Positions 24,090-32,721 of a stretch of 64,000 nt of DNA are shown here, in pieces (the stretch's first letter is position 1; the number at the start of each line of letters is the position of its first letter). The notes beneath the pieces are model-generated. The model saw only the letters and a program-made list of their open reading frames with translations, made no database searches and was not told the origin of the DNA. The stretch is from NCBI RefSeq assembly GCF_003047295.1, contig NZ_PZYZ01000008.1, forward strand, positions 179,894 to 243,893, given 5' to 3'. Both the position numbers and the translations under genes were made by a program. The stretch comes from Nocardioides sediminis (lineage in GTDB: Bacteria; Actinomycetota; Actinomycetes; Propionibacteriales; Nocardioidaceae).

Positions 24090-25868
24090 ATGAGCAGTGC
24101 CGCCACGACCACCCCTCGATGGGAGGCCCAGCGCAGCTTCGACGAGCTGGGACGGCCGCTGCGCGACGTCACGTTCTGCGTCGTCGACCTCGAGACCACC
24201 GGCGGGTCCGCTGCCGCCGGGTCGATGATCACCGAGATCGGTGCGGTCAAGGTCCGCGGTGGTGAGGTTCTCGGCGAGTTCCAGACCCTGGTCAACCCGC
24301 GCTCGGAGATCCCGCCGTTCATCGCCGTGCTCACCGGCATCACCAACTCGATGGTGAGCGATGCCCCGTCGATCGAGTCCGCCCTGCCGGCCTTCCTGGA
24401 GTTCGCCGCCGGATGTGTGCTCGTCGCGCACAACGCGCCCTTCGACGTCGGCTTCCTCAAGCACTTCGCGAGCGAGCACGGTCACCCCTGGCCCGGGTTC
24501 GAGGTCCTCGACACGGCCAAGCTGGCCCGCCGTGTGGTGACCCGCGACGACGCGCCCAACTGCAAGCTCTCCTCCCTCGCCCAGCTCTTCAACGCCTCGA
24601 CCACGCCCAACCACCGCGCGCTGTCCGACGCCAGGGCGACCGTCGACGTCCTCCACGGGCTCATGGAGCGCCTGGGCGGGCAGGGCGTGCACACCCTCGA
24701 GGAGCTCGCCACCTTCACCTCCCGGGTGTCGCAGACCCAGCGCCGCAAGCGTCACCTCGCCGAGAATCTCCCCCACCTCCCGGGGGTCTACCTCTTCAAG
24801 GACGAGCGCAAGCGGGTGCTCTACGTCGGCACGTCCAAGGACCTTCGCAGCCGCGTCCGCTCCTACTTCACCGCCTCGGAGACCCGCACCCGCATCGGCG
24901 AGATGGTCGGACTGGCGGAGTCGGTCACCGGCATCCCCTGCGCGACACCGCTGGAGGCCGAGGTCCGCGAGCTTCGGCTGATCGCCGAGCACAAGCCGAA
25001 GTACAACCGACGCTCCCGCTTCCCGGAGAAGGTCCACTTCGTCAAGCTCACCCGCGAGGCGTGGCCGCGCCTCTCCCTCGTGCGGCGGGTGCTCGACGAC
25101 GAGGCCGACTACCTGGGCCCGTTCTCGTCGAAGAAGACGGCCGAGAAATGCCTGGCCGCGCTCCACGAGACCTTCCCCGTCCGGCAGTGCTCCGACAAGC
25201 TCGCGCGCGAGCCCTCCCGGTCGCCGTGCGTGCTCGCCGAGATGGGCCGGTGCCTGTCCCCGTGCGACGGCAGCGTCGACGCCACGACGTACGCCGCCGT
25301 CGTCCGGCAGCTGCGCGACACCCTGCTGCACCGTCCCGACGAGGTTGTCGAGGTGATCAACCGGCGCATGTCCTCCCTCGCCGAGCTCGAGCGCTTCGAG
25401 GAGGCCGGTGTCCATCGCGACCGGCTCGCCACCTTCGTGCGAGCCGCGGCCCGCACGCAACGACTCTCGGCACTGACCCGCTGCCCTGAGGTGGTCGCCG
25501 CCCGACGCGAGGACGACGGCCGCTGGAGCGTGCACATCGTCCGGCACGGCCGGCTCGCTGCAGCCGGGGTGATCCCCCCGGGCGCGGACGCGCACCGCTA
25601 CGTCGACGAGCTGCGCGCCAGCGCCGAGACCGTCCGCAACGCGCCAGGACCCGTGCCGGCCGCGACCGCCGAGGAGACCGAGAAGGTGCTCCGCTGGCTC
25701 GAGTCGCCCGGGATCCGGCTCGTCGACGTCGACGGCGAGTGGATCTGCCCGGTGGGCGGAGCCACCCGACACCTTTCGCTCTACGACGCGGTCAACCAGT
25801 CACGCCTCTCGCTCGTGCCGTTCGACGAGCAGCGCCTGCCCTCGACGGTGCACCGACCCGCTCGCTGA
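24090..25868 (+). CDS. DEDD exonuclease fused to a UvrC-like GIY-YIG nuclease domain
   Basis: A 592-residue two-nuclease protein. Residues 22-190 form a DnaQ-type 3'-5' exonuclease with Exo I VVDLETTGG, Exo II HNAPFDVGF and Exo III HRALSDARAT. Residues 220-320 form a GIY-YIG domain like the N-terminus of UvrC (GVYLFKDERKRVLYVGTSKDLRSRV). A UvrC-like Cys segment follows (CLSPCDG near residue 390), and a C-terminal region of unknown fold. It lacks the UvrC C-terminal RNase H-like nuclease. Equivalent to Rv2191 by position and domain order. A DNA repair or processing role is likely, but the substrate is not established. Confidence 0.9.
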   Translation: MSSAATTTPRWEAQRSFDELGRPLRDVTFCVVDLETTGGSAAAGSMITEIGAVKVRGGEVLGEFQTLVNPRSEIPPFIAVLTGITNSMVSDAPSIESALPAFLEFAAGCVLVAHNAPFDVGFLKHFASEHGHPWPGFEVLDTAKLARRVVTRDDAPNCKLSSLAQLFNASTTPNHRALSDARATVDVLHGLMERLGGQGVHTLEELATFTSRVSQTQRRKRHLAENLPHLPGVYLFKDERKRVLYVGTSKDLRSRVRSYFTASETRTRIGEMVGLAESVTGIPCATPLEAEVRELRLIAEHKPKYNRRSRFPEKVHFVKLTREAWPRLSLVRRVLDDEADYLGPFSSKKTAEKCLAALHETFPVRQCSDKLAREPSRSPCVLAEMGRCLSPCDGSVDATTYAAVVRQLRDTLLHRPDEVVEVINRRMSSLAELERFEEAGVHRDRLATFVRAAARTQRLSALTRCPEVVAARREDDGRWSVHIVRHGRLAAAGVIPPGADAHRYVDELRASAETVRNAPGPVPAATAEETEKVLRWLESPGIRLVDVDGEWICPVGGATRHLSLYDAVNQSRLSLVPFDEQRLPSTVHRPAR

Positions 25869-25873
25869 GCCCG

Positions 25874-26152
25874 TCAGTCGAGCCCGAGCGAGAAGGCGGA
25901 CTCGAGGTCGTGCCGGGAGAACGTGCGGAAGGCGATGTGGGTCTCGGTCGCGGTCACACCGTCGACCTTGTTGAGCGAGTCGGCCACTACGGCGGCCACG
26001 TCCTCGTGCTTGCTGACGCGCACCAGGGCGATCAGGTCGATCTGACCGGTGACGGAGTAGACCTCGCTGACGCCCTCGAGGGCGGCGATCGCTTCGCCCA
26101 CCTCAGGGATGCGAGCGACGTCGGCCTTCACGAACACGATGGCGGTGATCAT
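25874..26152 (-). CDS. Stand-alone Lrp/AsnC ligand-binding (RAM) domain protein
   Basis: A 92-residue protein consisting only of the C-terminal RAM domain of Lrp/AsnC regulators. The beta-alpha-beta-beta-alpha-beta pattern is visible, with SVTGQIDLIALVRV as the typical turn of the effector-binding dimer interface. There is no DNA-binding helix-turn-helix. Such proteins form ring-like oligomers and may sense amino acids for another regulator. The ATG at 26152 is chosen over a GTG two codons upstream because TACGGT lies exactly 6 nt before it. Confidence 0.86.
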   Translation of the reverse strand: MITAIVFVKADVARIPEVGEAIAALEGVSEVYSVTGQIDLIALVRVSKHEDVAAVVADSLNKVDGVTATETHIAFRTFSRHDLESAFSLGLD

Positions 26153-26158
26153 GTGCAC

Positions 26159-26164
26159 ACCGTA
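26159..26164 (-). promoter_or_regulatory. Leaderless -10 box for the RAM-domain gene
   Basis: TACGGT, 6 nt upstream of the ATG at 26152. It decides between two closely spaced in-frame starts. Confidence 0.5.
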
Positions 26165-26256
26165 GCGCCGGCCACCGGTCTGACCGATCGGTCACACCTG
26201 ACTAGTCATTTCGGGTCACGTATTGCGATTCCTGCCCCACCCACGACCCGCATACC

Positions 26257-26262
26257 TAGCGT
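26257..26262 (+). promoter_or_regulatory. Possible -10 box for the large repeat protein
   Basis: TAGCGT about 41 nt before the ATG at 26304. GAGGGGGAAAG at 26288-26298 is a strong ribosome-binding site, so this gene has a conventional leader. Confidence 0.4.
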
Positions 26263-26303
26263 GACCGCTGTCTGTGTAGCGCCGTACGAGGGGGAAAGCC
26301 CGG

Positions 26304-29300
26304 ATGATTCGCAGTCTTGGATGGTCGGACGCTCGGAACCGAGCGGGGATCGTGGTGGCCCTCGGTCTGCTTACGACGATGACCGCCACCGTCCCCTTCG
26401 CCTCGGCCGCTCCTCCCGAGAGCCCGGCCGGCCTGTCCGTCGCCCAGCCCAACGACGCAACGACCTTGATGTCGTGGGTGCACGTGCCCACGGCGACCAA
26501 GTACGAGGTCCAGGTCGATGACGACCTCGCGTTCATGAGTCCCGAGGTGAACGCCACGACGGTCAACAGCACCTACGTGCCGACCGTCAACCTCAAGAAC
26601 GGGACCACCCACTGGCGGGTGCGGTCCGTCAACTCCGACAACGAGCGATCGGCCTGGTCCACCAGCACCTTCGGCACCGCCGCGGTGTCGGTCCCGGTCC
26701 CTGTCGCACCGACCAACGGCGCGACCCTCGCCCAGCCGCAGAACCCGCCTCTCCTGTCCTGGACGGCGTCCCCGGGCGCGGTCTCCTACACCGTCGAGGT
26801 CGATGGCGATGACGACTTCGTGGGCGCCTTCTCCTACAGCACGCAGACCACCTCCCTCGTCGTCCCGGACCCGCTGGGGGACGGCGACTGGTTCTGGCGA
26901 GTCACGGCGAGCAAGGGCGGCGGACTGACGTCCCTCCCGAGCGCGACCTCGTCCTTCATCATCAAGCCCATTGACACGCCGACCCGGATCTCGCCGCGGG
27001 ACGACGCGAACCTCGAGCTGCAGGACGTCGTCCTCGACTGGGCCCCCGTGCCCGGCGCGAAGACCTACGACGTGCAGGTCGCGACCAACACCGACTTCAC
27101 CGTGGGCGGCTCCCTGGTCGAGGACAAGCGCGGCATCCTGGGCACCCGATACTCACCGACAGTCACCTACAACAACAACCAGTACTTCTGGCGGGTACGC
27201 GCCGTCGACCAGGCGGGCCAGGCGACCCCGTGGACCGCGGCCCGGTCGAGCTTCAACCGCACGTGGCCCAACGTCCCGACCCCGGTGTTCCCGGCCGAGG
27301 CCGGCATCGAGACGGTCCCCGCGCCGCTCTACTTCCAGTGGGAATCCGTTCGCCATGCCTCCGAGTACGAGGTCCAGGTCGGCACCCAGGAGAACTTCTC
27401 CGTCGGCACGTTCGAGTCGTGCCGGACGGCCGGGACGACGTACACGCCCGGGATGTTCGCCATCAACACGACCGGACAGCTTTCCACCACCCGCCAGAAC
27501 GAGGACTGCGAGCCGGTGGCGGGCGAGATCAACTACTGGCGCGTGCGAGCGCTGGACCGCCCCTTCACCAAGAGCGGCGACATCCCGGGCATCCAGGGCA
27601 TCTTCACGGAGGCCCAGGCCTTCTTCTACCAACCGGTCAGCATCACCAGCATGACGCCCACCGGCGGAGCCACCGTCGACGTGCCGACCCTGAAGTGGGC
27701 CCCTGTAACGGGTGCCGAGACCTACGACATCAAGATCCTGCGGGCCAACGGGACGACTGCCGACTCGGCCAAGACCTCGTCGACGTCCTACACCCCCGAC
27801 GGCACCACCCGGCTCGACCCCGCCAACAACCCTCACCGCTGGCAGATCACGGCCAACACGACCGAGGGCGGCCGGTCGGTCACCTACACGAACAGCTTCA
27901 ACGTCAGCGGCAACATCCCGTCGAGCGGCCAACCGGCCCTCACCCCGCTGACGCCCACGGCGTCGACACCCGGCATCCAGGACGCCCCGTCGCTGACGTG
28001 GGCACCGATGCCCGGGGCCGACCACTACACCGTCCACATCGGACCGGCCATGGAGGATGGCCAGGTGTGGTTCGGCCACGGCTCCGGCGACCTGTTCGGC
28101 CAGCCCGTGCCCTACCCGGCCATGACCGAGACGTCCAAGAAGATCCTCCTTCCCGGGCAGTACGACTGGCGCGTCACCGCCTACGACGAGGACAACCTGC
28201 CGATCGGCACCGGCCCCGAGGGGCGCTTCACGGTCCAGCCGCTCGTCGCGTCGAGCGGCCAGGCCCTGGCCATCGACGGACGCGAGCTGGACGCGAACTT
28301 CGCCGGGACGAAGACGCCGTGCGCGCCCGGCGACGAGTGCGTCGTGCCGACAACCCCGGTCCTGAAGTGGAAGGCCGACCCGCGCGCCGCCTTCTACATG
28401 GTGTACGTGAGCGAGGACTCCAGCTTCACCAACCTCCTGGAGCCCAGCAACGCCATCCCTGCGACCACGAACAGCATGTACGCCCCGGCGCTCGACAATC
28501 GGGCCCACACCTACGCGGACAACCAGGCCGGACAGGCCTATCACTGGTACGTCCGGCCGTGCCGCACCGTGCTCAACTGTGGTCCCGACCCGGTGTCGAC
28601 GACAGGTCAGGCCCAGCAGAGCTTCGTCAAGCAGTCTCCCGCCGTCACCGGGCTCCAGTCCACCGATCCCGCCGGCACGGAGCTCACCTTCAGCTGGGAC
28701 GACTACTGGTACACCAACCGGCAGGCGACGTGGCCCAAGACCCTGGAGCTCCGCCCCCAGGCGGCCAAGCAGTACCGCATCCAGGTAGACGACGACCTCT
28801 CGTTCGCCGGCACGCTGATCGACGACCGTCTGGTCGACCAGACGACCTACACGGCGTTCGACCGCCTCTACCCCGAGGGCACCCTTCACTGGCGCGTGCA
28901 GGCGGTGGACTCCGACGACAACGGCCTCACGTGGTCGGAGGTGAAGACCTTCACCAAGCAGAGTCCCCAGGTGACGCTGACGTTGCCCGTCGACCAGCAG
29001 GTCGTCACCGGTACGACGCCGTTCCGGTGGCAGGCGCAGGCCTTCGCCAGCTCCTACGACATCGAGGTGTACAAGAACAACGACGCCACCATGTCCACCG
29101 CCAACCGGGTCATCTCGAAGACCGGGGTGAAGACCCCGGCGTACGCCCACAACACCCCGCTTCCCGCCAGCTCGCAGCCCTACGTCTGGCGGGTGCGTCG
29201 CACGGACGCCGACGGGAACAAGGGCCCCTGGTCCTCGCCGGGTCGCTTCGTCGTAGGCACTGGCGGGGTCGAGCTCATCGCTCCGGGTGACGGTGGGTCC

Positions 29301-30377
29301 CAGGCCCCGAACGCACCGGTCCTCCAGTGGAACCCGAAGCAGGGTGCGACCACGTACGACCTCACCGTCCGTTCAGCCAGCGGCTCGGGCACCAGCATCA
29401 ACGCCACGACACCTGCCTCCGCCTACGCGGCCATGGTCAACGTGGCTACCGGCACCTACGTGTGGACCGTCACCGCGAAGGACTCCGGGAACAACGTGAT
29501 CGGGGCCAGCTCAGCGACCTTCTCCGTTGATGCTGGGCTCAGCGCGATCCAAGCCCCGGTCATCCAGGCCCTGGGCGGCACGGGCGTCGGTCAGACGCTG
29601 ACCAGCGTCGCGCCTGCCTGGAACCAAGCCGGCGTCACCGAGACGTATCAGTGGCTTCGCGACGGGAGCACGATCTCCGGCGCCACCCAGCCCACCTACG
29701 TGCTGACCACGGCGGACTACCAGAAGCCGATCTCGCTGCGTGTGACCGCCAAGAAGCCCGGCTTCAGCGACGGCGTCACTATCAGCAACATCATCGGCGC
29801 GACCGCCGGCGGCGCCCTGCAAGCGGTGACGCAGCCCGCGATCACCGGGACTCCGGCTGTCGGGAGCACGCTTCGTGCCTCCGTCGGAACCTGGTCGCAA
29901 CCGTCGCCGTCCTTGGCCTACCAGTGGCTCAGGACCGGGGCTCCGATCCCTGGCGCCACAGGTACCAGCTACCGGCTCACCCCGGAGGACGCCGGCAAGA
30001 ACGTGGCCGTGACCGTGCTCGCGTCGAAGGCGGGCTTCACCGACGGCTCGGCCTCGGCACCGGCGGTGAGTGTTCCCAAGATGAAGTCCACGACAGCAGC
30101 AACGCTCTCCAAGACCCGGGTCAAGGTGGGCAAGCGCGTCAAGATCGGCATCACGGTCGCCGTGCCGGGAGTCAAGGGACCCACCGGCAGCATCAAGATC
30201 TTCGACGGTGCCAAGAAGCTCAAGACTCTGACCCTGGTGAGCACGCGGGACGGCAAGATCGGATGGAAGCTGCCCAAGCTCAAGAAGGGCAAGCACAAGA
30301 TCAAGGCCGTCTACCTCGGGAACGGGTCCACGGCGGGCTCCAAGTCCAAGCGGATCAAGCTGTACGTCGTCCGCTGA
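26304..30377 (+). CDS. Large exported fibronectin type III-like repeat protein
   Basis: A 1357-residue secreted protein. The signal peptide (MIRSLGWSDARNRAG, hydrophobic core, end near FASAAPP) is followed by about ten FN3-like modules of 90-120 residues. Each carries versions of W..V..A..Y.VQV.....F and Y.WRVRA.D, for example near 38-110, 130-210, 225-320 and 840-920. Two Ig-like repeats near 1085-1260 share QWLRDGS/QWLRTGA and ISGAT/IPGAT pieces. The last 95 residues form a basic Ig-like module ending KKGKHKIKAVYLGNG and KSKRIKLYVV. No sortase motif or C-terminal anchor helix is seen, so the Lys-rich tail may hold it to wall polymers. Probably an adhesin or wall-surface scaffold. Confidence 0.85.
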   Translation: MIRSLGWSDARNRAGIVVALGLLTTMTATVPFASAAPPESPAGLSVAQPNDATTLMSWVHVPTATKYEVQVDDDLAFMSPEVNATTVNSTYVPTVNLKNGTTHWRVRSVNSDNERSAWSTSTFGTAAVSVPVPVAPTNGATLAQPQNPPLLSWTASPGAVSYTVEVDGDDDFVGAFSYSTQTTSLVVPDPLGDGDWFWRVTASKGGGLTSLPSATSSFIIKPIDTPTRISPRDDANLELQDVVLDWAPVPGAKTYDVQVATNTDFTVGGSLVEDKRGILGTRYSPTVTYNNNQYFWRVRAVDQAGQATPWTAARSSFNRTWPNVPTPVFPAEAGIETVPAPLYFQWESVRHASEYEVQVGTQENFSVGTFESCRTAGTTYTPGMFAINTTGQLSTTRQNEDCEPVAGEINYWRVRALDRPFTKSGDIPGIQGIFTEAQAFFYQPVSITSMTPTGGATVDVPTLKWAPVTGAETYDIKILRANGTTADSAKTSSTSYTPDGTTRLDPANNPHRWQITANTTEGGRSVTYTNSFNVSGNIPSSGQPALTPLTPTASTPGIQDAPSLTWAPMPGADHYTVHIGPAMEDGQVWFGHGSGDLFGQPVPYPAMTETSKKILLPGQYDWRVTAYDEDNLPIGTGPEGRFTVQPLVASSGQALAIDGRELDANFAGTKTPCAPGDECVVPTTPVLKWKADPRAAFYMVYVSEDSSFTNLLEPSNAIPATTNSMYAPALDNRAHTYADNQAGQAYHWYVRPCRTVLNCGPDPVSTTGQAQQSFVKQSPAVTGLQSTDPAGTELTFSWDDYWYTNRQATWPKTLELRPQAAKQYRIQVDDDLSFAGTLIDDRLVDQTTYTAFDRLYPEGTLHWRVQAVDSDDNGLTWSEVKTFTKQSPQVTLTLPVDQQVVTGTTPFRWQAQAFASSYDIEVYKNNDATMSTANRVISKTGVKTPAYAHNTPLPASSQPYVWRVRRTDADGNKGPWSSPGRFVVGTGGVELIAPGDGGSQAPNAPVLQWNPKQGATTYDLTVRSASGSGTSINATTPASAYAAMVNVATGTYVWTVTAKDSGNNVIGASSATFSVDAGLSAIQAPVIQALGGTGVGQTLTSVAPAWNQAGVTETYQWLRDGSTISGATQPTYVLTTADYQKPISLRVTAKKPGFSDGVTISNIIGATAGGALQAVTQPAITGTPAVGSTLRASVGTWSQPSPSLAYQWLRTGAPIPGATGTSYRLTPEDAGKNVAVTVLASKAGFTDGSASAPAVSVPKMKSTTAATLSKTRVKVGKRVKIGITVAVPGVKGPTGSIKIFDGAKKLKTLTLVSTRDGKIGWKLPKLKKGKHKIKAVYLGNGSTAGSKSKRIKLYVVR

Positions 30378-30410
30378 GGCGGTGAATCCCCGGTCGCCCG
30401 CGGCGAGCAG

Positions 30411-30416
30411 TAACCT
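30411..30416 (+). promoter_or_regulatory. Leaderless -10 box for the YgjV-like gene
   Basis: TAACCT, 6 nt before the GTG at 30423. Confidence 0.55.
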
Positions 30417-30422
30417 CCGCGG

Positions 30423-31049
30423 GTGACCTGGCTCGAAGACCACTGGCTCGACATCCTCGGCTGGGGCGGCAGTGCACTCCTCGTGTACTCGCTGCTCCAG
30501 TCGAGGGTGCTGCGCTTCCGGGTGCTCAACCTCGCGGCGTGCATCATCCTGGTCGCCTTCAACGCCTTTGTCGGCGTCTGGCCGATGGTCGGCATGAACA
30601 TCGTGCTCTGTGCGATCAACATCTGGTTCATCGTGCGGCTTCTCGGCGACCGCCACGACGTGGCGGCCTTCGAGGTGCTCGAGGTCCGACCGGACGACGA
30701 GTACTTCCGGCACGTCCTGCGCGTCCACGGCGCGGACATCCTGCGGTACAACCCCGAGTTCGTGCACGATCCGTCGGCTCCGGACCAGGACGCCTTCCTG
30801 GTCCAGAAGGGCGACGAGACCGTCGGCGTGGTCCTGCTGCACGCAGACGGCGACACCGCCCACGTCCTGCTCGACTACGTCACGCCGCGCTTCCGTGACT
30901 TCTCCCCCGGCGAGTTCGTCTGGCGCCGGAGCGGGATGCTGGCCGACCACGGCTACCGCCGCGTCGTCACCTCGCCCACCATGGTGAACCCCTACTACGA
31001 CCGCGTCGGGTTCACGCCGTCCGGGGACGCCTGGGTGCTCGCGCTGTAG
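30423..31049 (+). CDS. YgjV-like membrane domain fused to a GNAT-like domain
   Basis: A 208-residue protein. Residues 1-78 contain three closely packed hydrophobic helices (WGGSALLVYSLL, AACIILVAFNAFVG, GMNIVLCAINIWFIVRLL), resembling the YgjV/inner-membrane family. Residues 90-208 are soluble and end with an acetyltransferase-like pattern: HVLLDYVTPRFRDFSPGEFVWRRSGMLADHG, then SPTMVNPYYDRVGFTP, similar to the GNAT motif where an aromatic residue precedes a GF turn. A membrane-tethered N-acetyltransferase is the likely type; the substrate is unknown. The gene follows the large repeat protein after 45 bp but has its own promoter-like box. Confidence 0.74.
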   Translation: MTWLEDHWLDILGWGGSALLVYSLLQSRVLRFRVLNLAACIILVAFNAFVGVWPMVGMNIVLCAINIWFIVRLLGDRHDVAAFEVLEVRPDDEYFRHVLRVHGADILRYNPEFVHDPSAPDQDAFLVQKGDETVGVVLLHADGDTAHVLLDYVTPRFRDFSPGEFVWRRSGMLADHGYRRVVTSPTMVNPYYDRVGFTPSGDAWVLAL

Positions 31050-31116
31050 TTCCCCAACGTGCGGGATTCGACGCTCCCGGGCAGGCCGCCATCCTGACCT
31101 CCAGGAGGTGCGGCCC

Positions 31117-31221
31117 GTGTTCCGGATCAAGTGGCTCAACGACAACCGCTGGATCGCGTCGATCTTCGCCGTGCTGATCGTGGTCAACGCCTACGCCATC
31201 GCAGGCGGCCTCTACCGCTGA
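31117..31221 (+). CDS. 34-residue single-helix membrane peptide
   Basis: A short gene with a perfect AGGAGG at 31103-31108, 8 nt before a GTG start. The product has a basic N-terminal part (VFRIKWLNDNRW) and one transmembrane helix (IASIFAVLIVVNAYAIAGG), ending LYR. Its TGA lies one base before the 3' end of trpD on the other strand. The strong ribosome-binding site, clean helix and high third-position GC support a real gene. Function unknown. Its place between YgjV-GNAT and the oxidase region leaves open a role as a small subunit of a membrane complex. Confidence 0.6.
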   Translation: MFRIKWLNDNRWIASIFAVLIVVNAYAIAGGLYR

Positions 31222-31222
31222 C

Positions 31223-32278
31223 TCAGTGCGAGGACGCCTCCACCCAGCGGTCCAGGGCGGCCTGCGCATCGCCCGAGTCGATCGCGGCGGCGGCCCGCTC
31301 GATCCCGGCGCCCAGCGCCTCGCCCACCGGCAACCCCGGGGCGTCGTACACCGCGAGCGCTGCGCCGGCGTTGAGCAGCACCGCGTCCCGCACGGGTCCC
31401 TTGTCCCCCGCCAGCAACCTCCGCGCGACCTCGGCGTTGTGGGCCGCGTCGCCGCCGCGCAGGTCCTCTGTCGTCGCCGGCGCCAGCCCGTACGACGCCG
31501 GGTCCACGGTCGAGACAGAGACCTGGCCACCGTGGACGGCCCACAGCGTGGACGTCGTCGTCGTGGTGAGCTCGTCGAGCCCGTCGTCACCCCGGAAGAC
31601 CCACGCGTCGACCCCGCGGCCGGCGAGAACGCCGGCCATGACCGGGGCCATCCGGGCGTCGGCGCAGCCGATGGCCTGGGCGTCGGGTCGGGCCGGGTTG
31701 GTGAGCGGACCGAGGATGTTGAAGGTCGTGGCGATCCCGAGCTCGCGGCGCGGGACGGCGGCGTGCCTCATGGCCGGGTGGAAGGCCGCCGAGAACAGAA
31801 AGGTGATGCCCGCCTCGCTCGCGATCTCCGCCACCCTGGCGACCGGAAGGTCGAGCCGGATGCCCAGCGCCTCGAGCACGTCGGCGGAGCCGGACTTGGA
31901 GGACGCCGACCGGTTGCCGTGCTTGACCACCGTCGCGCCAGCGCCCGCGGCGACGATCGCCGACATCGTGGAGATGTTGACCGACATCGAGCGGTCTCCC
32001 CCGGTGCCGACGATGTCGAGCAGCCGTCCCGGCACCGAGATCGGGTTGGCGGCGGCCAGCATGGCGTCGGCGATGCCCGAGACCTCCTCGACCGTCTCGC
32101 CCTTGGCGCGCAGCGCGACGACGAAGCCAGCGACCTGCGCGGGGGTCGCCTCGCCGGCGAAGACCTGGTCCATCGCCCAGCGCGCCTGCTCGACCGTCAG
32201 GTCGGTGCCCGCCACCAGGGTGGTCAGGACGTCGGGCCAGGTGAGCGGCTCAGCAGAGGACACGGACATGCCCACCAT
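31223..32278 (-). CDS. trpD: Anthranilate phosphoribosyltransferase
   Basis: A 351-residue enzyme of tryptophan synthesis, joining anthranilate to PRPP. It has the phosphate-binding GTGGDRSMSVNIST, the Mg-site KHGNRSASSKSGSADVLEALG, and the later NILGPLTNPARP signature. The length is normal. The ATG at 32278 lies 10 bp after the stop of the upstream gene; an ATG three codons later is an alternative. No other trp genes are nearby, which is the usual actinobacterial situation where trpD sits beside ctaE-qcrCAB (compare Rv2192c). Confidence 0.95.
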   Translation of the reverse strand: MVGMSVSSAEPLTWPDVLTTLVAGTDLTVEQARWAMDQVFAGEATPAQVAGFVVALRAKGETVEEVSGIADAMLAAANPISVPGRLLDIVGTGGDRSMSVNISTMSAIVAAGAGATVVKHGNRSASSKSGSADVLEALGIRLDLPVARVAEIASEAGITFLFSAAFHPAMRHAAVPRRELGIATTFNILGPLTNPARPDAQAIGCADARMAPVMAGVLAGRGVDAWVFRGDDGLDELTTTTTSTLWAVHGGQVSVSTVDPASYGLAPATTEDLRGGDAAHNAEVARRLLAGDKGPVRDAVLLNAGAALAVYDAPGLPVGEALGAGIERAAAAIDSGDAQAALDRWVEASSH

Positions 32279-32288
32279 GATGGTGGCG

Positions 32289-32708
32289 TCAGCTCGTGGC
32301 GGGCACGCGGGGGCGCAGCAGTGAGACGACCGCCTCGGCGAGCTGCACCGGGTCGATCGGGTGCGGCACGGCCGCCTCGGCGCGCGACCACGTGGCCAGC
32401 CACGCGTCCTGCGGGCGACCGATCAGCACCAGCACCGGCGGGCAGTTGTAGATCTCGTCCTTGAGCTGCTTGGCGATCCCCATGCCTCCGGCCGGGACGG
32501 CTTCGCCGTCGAGGATCGCCAGGGCGATGCCGCCGGCGTCCATGTTCTGGATGACGACCGGCTCGGTCGCGACCTCGACGTACTCCAGCTCGGGCAGGTC
32601 GGGGTGCGGGCGGCGGCCCAGCGCGAGGATGACCTGCTGCCGGGTGTCGACGTCGTCGCTGTAGACGAGGACCTTGAGCGGCTTGCGCTCTGACGTGGTC
32701 TGGCTCAC
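32289..32708 (-). CDS. Degenerate receiver-like protein upstream of trpD
   Basis: A 139-residue protein with the overall pattern of a response-regulator receiver: VLVYSDDVDTR for the first strand and acidic pair, IALAILDGEAVPAGG for the phosphoacceptor strand, PPVLVLIGRPQDAW, and a final PIDPVQLAEAVVSLL helix. The Lys normally found before the last helix is missing (AAVPHPIDP), and the Ser/Thr position is altered. It is probably a pseudo-receiver acting by protein contact. There is no output domain. It forms a two-gene unit with trpD, and the leaderless GTG at 32708 is set by TAGCAT 7 nt upstream. Confidence 0.75.
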   Translation of the reverse strand: MSQTTSERKPLKVLVYSDDVDTRQQVILALGRRPHPDLPELEYVEVATEPVVIQNMDAGGIALAILDGEAVPAGGMGIAKQLKDEIYNCPPVLVLIGRPQDAWLATWSRAEAAVPHPIDPVQLAEAVVSLLRPRVPATS

Positions 32709-32715
32709 GTGCCGG

Positions 32716-32721
32716 ATGCTA
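32716..32721 (-). promoter_or_regulatory. Leaderless -10 box for the receiver-trpD unit
   Basis: TAGCAT, 7 nt before the GTG at 32708. Confidence 0.55.

Noticed and set aside
27153..29150. A 665-codon frame antisense to the repeat protein
   Set aside because: The sense frame has a signal peptide and recognisable FN3-like repeats; the antisense product has no domain features.
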